Source: Mucilaginibacter sp. PPCGB 2223
GTDB taxonomy: Bacteria; Bacteroidota; Bacteroidia; Sphingobacteriales; Sphingobacteriaceae
Direction of reading: 5' to 3'
Assembly (NCBI RefSeq): GCF_001705515.1
Contig: NZ_MDJS01000005.1
Location: 310,001-374,000 of the forward strand
Length of the DNA stretch: 64,000 nucleotides
The notes under the pieces were generated by a model. That model made no database searches, was not told the origin of the DNA, and saw only the letters and a program-made list of their open reading frames with translations. The position numbers and the translations under genes were made by a program. This document shows positions 58,787 to 64,000 of this stretch, piece by piece; position 1 is the stretch's first letter; each line of letters begins with the position of its first letter.

Positions 58787-60622
58787 TTAATTAATCAACC
58801 TCCCCGTTATATCCACATTCCGTGCAAAGGGATTAATATACAAATTGGCCAGTATGGCAAACTCGCGACGGGTGATGGGTTTGCCCAGATCGTAAGCTGA
58901 TGTGAACTTAAAGCGGCTTTGCCAGTATTTTTTGACGTTTTTTTGCAGGGTCTCGGGGTCGCTCAGGGTCATTTCGCTGATAAACGATAAAAGGTTGCCT
59001 ACTGTAAAATCATCGCCCGGTTTTACCTTGTTGAACCACAGGAACGAGCGGGCGTAGATCTCCATCAATACCGGTTTAACTTCGGTGGTTTTGACGATGG
59101 AGTCGGGTAAAAAGTAGGTAGCTGTGGCTTTGCCTTTAGTTAACTGCACGCCTTTGATGAGGCCGGTAGCGCCAATCTGTTGTATCGACCGGAAGTACGG
59201 GTCATTCAGTTTAACATCTACAAAAGGCATTAAATAAGCGTTGAACCTGATGAGTTCTTTCTGCACTTCGCGCACGTTGATCTTTTTGGTTGTGGTTTTG
59301 TAAAAAGCGCAAAAAGCGGCTACGGTGCCTGCGCCCTGTCCAACCGTCATCTGTACAGACGGATAGAACGTACTGGCGTTGACCAGGTGGGTGGTCGACA
59401 TGGCTTTTTCGGTAACCAGCAGATTCTCCATATCGCGTACGATAACCGATCCTAAAGGGATAGAGTAACCCGGCATGGGCGGATAGTTGATTTTAGGCGC
59501 GTTGCTCACGGCCGAATAATGCTGGCCTGGCGACGCATCGCCTACGGCGATAGCAGTACGGTAGAGCTTCGAAGCCCTATCGTACGGCGTAAAAATATCA
59601 CCGGTCACCATACGGATCTGCCCCTGCACGCGGCGGGCTTCGCGGATGTACGGGATCATGGGCAAACGGTCCTTGGTCGGGAACTCCTGGAAATCGGGCG
59701 CCAGGTTTTTAAAGCCCAGCTCGGTTTGGAGGTAATAGATCAGGCCTAAGGTTTTCAGCCTGCACTCTTTATAGAAATCGTCGCGCTGATCCGGCTCCAA
59801 CTGGTCCATCGTAACAGGGAAACTGTTGGCGCATTCGCCCCATTTGATCATGTATTTATCGTTGGGCAGTCTACCGTCGGCCAGCATTTTTTTAATGTCT
59901 TTACCTTTAAGGCAGCTGTATAACGATGGATCATACCCTTCGGGTTTATCGATGGTGCGGTCGGCGGCGCGGCCATAATCTTTTAAAACGGCTATCCAGG
60001 TCACTTCCTCAATCAGTGGCAAGGCTTCATCTACCCCAATAGGTTCGCCTGTTGTTTTTTTGCTGTCGAAACCGATGTCAAAATTAGCGCCTGCTTTAGC
60101 GGCGACATCCGCAGTTTCGGTAGCATCAATCACCACGCGGGCGGATATCGTACTTTTAACGCCTTTTTCGCTGATGACAACATCCCACAAATCGCCGTTC
60201 TTTTTAATACCGGCGAACTGGGTGTTGAATTTTACATTCAGGCGTTTAACGGTATCGGTTATTTTTTTGAGGATGGCTGCGCCGGTGTACGGCTCAAAGC
60301 GTAAGGTTGCATTTGCTGTGGTATCGTAGCCCGGCGTATTTTTATAGAATTTGATCACGTGTCTGCGAAATTCGCCCCAGATGCCCGATGGTAAATTGCG
60401 GTTGGCATCCACGATACAATTTGCACCCGAGGTCATGCTACCGCCCAGCCAGGGCCCTGGCTCCACTATAATGGTCTGTACACCGCTGCGGGCGGCCTGT
60501 ATACCGGCCGATACCCCGCTGGCACTGCCTCCTATCACTAATACATCTGTTTTTATATTTTCCTGGGCGTGTGCGCCGAAATATGCTGATAATAAAACAA
60601 GTACAAATAACTTTTTAACCAT
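58787..60622 (-). CDS. Exported FAD-dependent oxidoreductase (611 aa)
   Basis: A signal peptide (1-19, AHAQ) is followed by a Rossmann FAD-binding motif VLVIGGSASGVSAGIQAARS and EPGPWLGG. Then come a VVIDATETADVAAKAG block and VIVRDMENLLVTEKAMSTTH. It resembles PF12831-type FAD oxidoreductases that sit in glycan-degradation loci; substrate not known. The C-terminal 100 residues look like an EF/SLH-like helical appendage (EMTLSDPETLQKNVKKYW). Confidence 0.82.
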   Translation of the reverse strand: MVKKLFVLVLLSAYFGAHAQENIKTDVLVIGGSASGVSAGIQAARSGVQTIIVEPGPWLGGSMTSGANCIVDANRNLPSGIWGEFRRHVIKFYKNTPGYDTTANATLRFEPYTGAAILKKITDTVKRLNVKFNTQFAGIKKNGDLWDVVISEKGVKSTISARVVIDATETADVAAKAGANFDIGFDSKKTTGEPIGVDEALPLIEEVTWIAVLKDYGRAADRTIDKPEGYDPSLYSCLKGKDIKKMLADGRLPNDKYMIKWGECANSFPVTMDQLEPDQRDDFYKECRLKTLGLIYYLQTELGFKNLAPDFQEFPTKDRLPMIPYIREARRVQGQIRMVTGDIFTPYDRASKLYRTAIAVGDASPGQHYSAVSNAPKINYPPMPGYSIPLGSVIVRDMENLLVTEKAMSTTHLVNASTFYPSVQMTVGQGAGTVAAFCAFYKTTTKKINVREVQKELIRFNAYLMPFVDVKLNDPYFRSIQQIGATGLIKGVQLTKGKATATYFLPDSIVKTTEVKPVLMEIYARSFLWFNKVKPGDDFTVGNLLSFISEMTLSDPETLQKNVKKYWQSRFKFTSAYDLGKPITRREFAILANLYINPFARNVDITGRLIN

Positions 60623-60679
60623 TATAGATTTTTATAACAACTGTAAAACGCTAAATTAGGGCAAAGCTTTTAATTGCCT

Positions 60680-62356
60680 ATGAAAAATTATACGAAAAGA
60701 TCGCGCTTTTTTATCATATCCTGCTGCTGCCTGAGCTTTGTTTTGGGCGCATTTGTGTGGCATGCTGCCGAAAATACCATCACCGTAGATGTGGTTAAAC
60801 AGGCGCAGAAGGTTATCGGCCTTGAATTTAGCGATGCCCAGGCCGACTCGATGCTGAATAACCTGAACGGCCAGGTAAATACTTATAATACATTGCGTAA
60901 ACTTAACCTGCCCAACAGCGTGGTACCGGCACTCAACTTTAACCCGGTGCCGGTCGGCTTTACTAATCCCGACAAGGTAAGCGGTTTTGCTATGGCTAAG
61001 ATGGCTGCGGTGAAACTGCCTGCGGACAAAAACGAACTGGCTTTTTACTCCATTCGCCAACTGGCCGAGCTGATCCGCACCAAACAGATTACTTCTGTTG
61101 AGCTGACAAAGTTTTTTATAGACCGTTTAAAGAAATATAATGGCAAGTTGCTGTTCGTGGTAAACTATACCGAAGAGCATGCATTAAAGCAAGCGGCATT
61201 GGCCGATGCCGAAATTAAAGCCGGTAAGTATAAAGGTGTTTTGCATGGGATACCGTTCGGAGTGAAAGACCTCCTGTCGTCTGCCGACTCTAAAACGACC
61301 TACGGGGCCGCGCCTTACCGCGACCAGGAGTTGAAAATAGATGCTACCGTTGTTAAACGATTAGAAGAAGCTGGAGCTGTATTGATAGCCAAATTAACCC
61401 TGGGCGAACTGGCACAGGGTGATACCTGGTTCGGCGGGCAAACGCGTAACCCATGGGATATTACCCGTGGCTCGAGCGGCTCATCGGCCGGGCCGGCTTC
61501 GGCGGTGGCCGCGGGTTGTTTGCCTTTTGCCATCGGGTCTGAAACGTTGGGTTCTATTGTATCGCCATCAACCGAGTGCGGCGATACCGGTTTGCGGCCT
61601 TCGTTTGGCCGGGTAAGCAAATATGGTGCAATGGCCTTAAGTTGGAGTATGGATAAGCTTGGCCCGATTGCCCGCAACGTGGAAGACGACGCCATTGTGT
61701 TTAACGCGATACAAGGACCGGACCCGAACGACCTGAGCACCATTGCTTCGCCATTTAAGTACGATGGCAACATAAAAGACCTGAAGGGTTGGAAGATTGG
61801 TTATTTAAAAGCAGCATTTGATAATCTGCGCACACAAAACCATGCCAACGATTCGGTAACGCTTGCCAAACTAAAAGAGCTTGGCGCCGAACTTGTACCG
61901 ATAGAACAACCTAAAATGCCTTTTGGCTCAATGACTTTTGTTTTAAGCGCTGAAGCGGGAGCGGCCTTTCAGGAGTTAGTTTTAAACCATAAAGACGATA
62001 TGCTTGCTCAGCAGCGCAAAAGCTCATGGCCAAATACCTTCCGCTCGGCGCAGTTTATACCCGCGGTTGAATACATTAATGCACAACGGGCTCGTACCGT
62101 TTTAATACAGCAATGGTACGAGCGTTTAAAGGGGCTCGATCTATATGTAGCACCATCGTTCAGCGCCAATTTATCGCTTACTAATCTCACAGGAAACCCG
62201 TGTTTGGTGCTGCCCAATGGTTTAAACCGCCGCGGGTTGCCGGCCAGCATTACCTTTATGGGGCAATTATTCGGCGAGGGCAAGATGCTCGAGGCCGCAA
62301 AAATTTACCAGGACGCGACAGACTTTAACAAAAAACATCCTACCTTAAATTTTTAA
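60680..62356 (+). CDS. Exported amidase-signature-family protein (558 aa)
   Basis: An N-terminal signal/anchor (about 8-28), then a ~90-residue linker unique to this branch, and the amidase signature domain. The catalytic Lys is in GIPFGVKDLLSS, the cis-Ser and nucleophile in RGSSGSSAGPASAVAAG. It hydrolyses an amide bond; the target may be envelope peptides. I prefer the ATG at 60680 to the TTG at 60674. The YfiT-like gene follows after 14 bases, so the two are probably co-transcribed. Confidence 0.88.
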   Translation: MKNYTKRSRFFIISCCCLSFVLGAFVWHAAENTITVDVVKQAQKVIGLEFSDAQADSMLNNLNGQVNTYNTLRKLNLPNSVVPALNFNPVPVGFTNPDKVSGFAMAKMAAVKLPADKNELAFYSIRQLAELIRTKQITSVELTKFFIDRLKKYNGKLLFVVNYTEEHALKQAALADAEIKAGKYKGVLHGIPFGVKDLLSSADSKTTYGAAPYRDQELKIDATVVKRLEEAGAVLIAKLTLGELAQGDTWFGGQTRNPWDITRGSSGSSAGPASAVAAGCLPFAIGSETLGSIVSPSTECGDTGLRPSFGRVSKYGAMALSWSMDKLGPIARNVEDDAIVFNAIQGPDPNDLSTIASPFKYDGNIKDLKGWKIGYLKAAFDNLRTQNHANDSVTLAKLKELGAELVPIEQPKMPFGSMTFVLSAEAGAAFQELVLNHKDDMLAQQRKSSWPNTFRSAQFIPAVEYINAQRARTVLIQQWYERLKGLDLYVAPSFSANLSLTNLTGNPCLVLPNGLNRRGLPASITFMGQLFGEGKMLEAAKIYQDATDFNKKHPTLNF

Positions 62357-62370
62357 CCCTTTAATAACCT

Positions 62371-62898
62371 ATGAGTACCGAACCATTAGACCGCGCCAAA
62401 TACCCGATCGGGAAATTTAAGGCACCGGCATCGTACACCCAGCAGGATATGCTGCATTGGATAGCCGAGATCAAAGCTTTACCGGCCAAAATGCGCCAGG
62501 CTGTAATGACGCTTAACGAAAAGCAGCTGGATACGCCTTACCGCACCGGCGGCTGGACCATCCGCCAGGTTGTTCATCATACCGCCGATAGTCACCTGAA
62601 TGCTTTTGCCCGTTTCAAATTTGCCTTAACTGAAGATAACCCCACCATTAAACCTTACGAAGAGGCCGACTGGGCACTGTTTGCCGATTCGAAACTGCCC
62701 GTTGAGCCAGCATTGCGCATGCTCGAAGGCCTGCACCAGCGCTGGACCGCCCTGATGGAGGGCATGACCGAAGAGCAATGGAGCCGCACCTATTTCCACC
62801 CGGCCAATAACGAAACGGCGCCTTTGCGCAAGGCATTAGGCTTATACGCCTGGCATGGCAACCATCACGTAGCACATATCGAAAATGCGGATGTTTGA
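62371..62898 (+). CDS. YfiT/DinB-family metal-dependent hydrolase or thiol transferase (175 aa)
   Basis: DinB four-helix bundle with the three-His metal site: His in IRQVVHHTADSHLNAF and two more in YAWHGNHHVAHIE. Relatives (BstA/YfiT) are bacillithiol S-transferases in Firmicutes and are often annotated putative metal-dependent hydrolase. Function here is uncertain. It lies 14 bases after the amidase gene. Confidence 0.9.
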   Translation: MSTEPLDRAKYPIGKFKAPASYTQQDMLHWIAEIKALPAKMRQAVMTLNEKQLDTPYRTGGWTIRQVVHHTADSHLNAFARFKFALTEDNPTIKPYEEADWALFADSKLPVEPALRMLEGLHQRWTALMEGMTEEQWSRTYFHPANNETAPLRKALGLYAWHGNHHVAHIENADV

Positions 62899-62964
62899 AG
62901 AAGAAAACAGGTATTGTTTGCAGGATAATTTCTTTTATTTTTATTCTGCAAACAAACTGTCACA

Positions 62965-64000
62965 ATGAAACGAAAACCTGTCATAATCATCGCCGCCGTT
63001 GCGGTATTGGGTATCTGTGCGTTTTTATTTATTCGTAGTAAATATCTGGCCAAACCTAAGGATACAGAAGTTATTGCTTTTTTGGAGAAGTTTAACACAA
63101 CAGTATTAGGCGGCGATCCGGAACAACTGCTTACCTATTTTAATATCCCGCAAAAAAGCAAACCGCTTATGAAATTGTTGAGCGTGCTTTGCAATAAAAC
63201 CGGGGCATCCGGCTCGGGCCAGCCGCTTTTTGAAGTAAGCCTTACCACCGCTTACAGCGACCTCAAGATCATCAACAACGAGCTTTTGGAAGTGCGGATA
63301 CCGGCCACTTTCAGCGAGAAGAACAGTAACAACCCGCCTCGGCAAACTTTCCTTTTCATGAAGTTGCGTAAGATCGGCCAGGGTGAGTTTAAGATATTGC
63401 AGATAGATGGCCGGGAGTTTTTTAAAGATTATGTGGCGTTTGAAAATGTCATCCGCACGCGTGAGCAACCTGAAAAACAAAATTACGATCCTATAACGTT
63501 AGCGGCTTTTGCTGAGGCTCAGAAGCTAAAAGCAAGCTACGATACCATACCTGCTTTTGAGCATTATAACGGTAAAACTTATTACTATGTGGTTAAAGGC
63601 TCGGGGAAGGAGTTCTCGTTTGAGCAAGTTGGCGAAGACAGTACCCTGAACTGGAAAATCGGTTTGGTCGGTCCTGATCTTAAAGAGCTCATCCCGGTAA
63701 AATATACCTTAATCCATAACATTAGCGGAATAATTGACGGCCTGATAGAAGTAGAAGATAAAGGCAGGCGCGGTTTTTACGATCTTAACGGAAAAGAGGT
63801 GGTGCCGATAACCTATGATCAGATTTTGCCTTTAAAAGGCGAAACCAATCTTGCGTTGTTACATAAAGGGCAGGACTATTTTTACCTGAAAAGCGACTTG
63901 ACCGTTTCCGAAAAAATAGCCGGTTTAAAAATAGCCGATATGCTGCCGCAGATTAAAGAGTATGGCGCTAAATCAACCTTAACCGGGGCCGAATCAAAAG
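62965..64000 (+). CDS. WG-repeat-like membrane-anchored protein (partial, continues beyond right edge)
   Basis: An open frame from ATG 62965 runs to the end of the window (345 codons) without a stop. It has an N-terminal membrane segment (about 6-24) and a middle region of unknown fold. Late in the frame is a WG-type unit: GRRGFYDLNGKEVVPITYDQ. More such repeats may follow outside. WG repeats are beta motifs of unknown role. Confidence 0.75.
   Translation, partial: MKRKPVIIIAAVAVLGICAFLFIRSKYLAKPKDTEVIAFLEKFNTTVLGGDPEQLLTYFNIPQKSKPLMKLLSVLCNKTGASGSGQPLFEVSLTTAYSDLKIINNELLEVRIPATFSEKNSNNPPRQTFLFMKLRKIGQGEFKILQIDGREFFKDYVAFENVIRTREQPEKQNYDPITLAAFAEAQKLKASYDTIPAFEHYNGKTYYYVVKGSGKEFSFEQVGEDSTLNWKIGLVGPDLKELIPVKYTLIHNISGIIDGLIEVEDKGRRGFYDLNGKEVVPITYDQILPLKGETNLALLHKGQDYFYLKSDLTVSEKIAGLKIADMLPQIKEYGAKSTLTGAESK

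Noticed and set aside
1..64000. CRISPR arrays, tRNA and rRNA genes
   Set aside because: I looked for regularly spaced direct repeats and cloverleaf-like or rRNA-like sequence in the gaps and saw none; a tool search was not possible.

Overview
The window looks like chromosome from a Bacteroidota member of the Sphingobacteriaceae (Mucilaginibacter/Pedobacter-like). This rests on the 14-subunit nuo operon with a short NuoG, the ExbB-ExbD-ExbD-TonB cassette, families frequent in that phylum (DUF47, DUF2027-Smr, DUF4197, DUF4159, VF530, DUF885), TAnnTTTG-type -7 promoter elements, and the lack of Shine-Dalgarno sequences. No rRNA, tRNA or CRISPR array was seen.

Left edge (1-3450), accessory DNA: an AT-rich retron on the minus strand. 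Its parts are a 424-residue protein with a phosphoribosyltransferase (PRTase)-like fold, a ~206-nt non-coding RNA with all the expected parts (a1/a2 inverted repeat, TTAGC branch site, msr stem-loop, long msd hairpin), and a reverse transcriptase with the retron NAxxH motif that runs off the window. Beside it stand a REP-like repeat, a lone terminase-small-subunit-like gene with an acidic tail, and a copy of a dispersed repeat.

3658-10885: sensor kinase and DUF47 (PhoU-like) pair, DUF4197 protein, then a minus-strand run of biotin carrier protein, DUF4159, rsmE, CNNM/CorC-type protein, pyrophosphatase and DedA. 10938-24214: complete respiratory complex I operon nuoA-N on the minus strand, with an extra 59-codon membrane-protein gene between nuoE and nuoF and a palindromic repeat between nuoF and nuoG. 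24279-30172: energy-transduction operon exbB-exbD-exbD-tonB-small membrane protein-PstS-like lipoprotein-TPR protein. 30488-38245: housekeeping genes, including metK behind a probable SAM-II riboswitch and a small cold-shock gene with a strong terminator.

38303-46788: PAS kinase, GT39-type transferase, and an unusual neighbourhood of an asparagine-synthetase-like protein lacking the N-terminal cysteine, a SET-domain protein and two 2OG-Fe(II) oxygenases, then purN and a lipoprotein. 47047-64000: DUF885 peptidase-like lipoprotein, malate/lactate dehydrogenase-family protein, GH8, RluA-type pseudouridine synthase, panB, carA, a PAS protein with a kinase dimerisation region but no ATPase domain, outer-membrane barrel, GH3, FAD oxidoreductase, amidase, YfiT/DinB protein and a truncated WG-repeat protein at the right edge.

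The most interesting object is the retron. The SAM-II candidate, the nuo small ORF, the stop-to-start junction repeat and the AsnB/SET/2OG neighbourhood come next.
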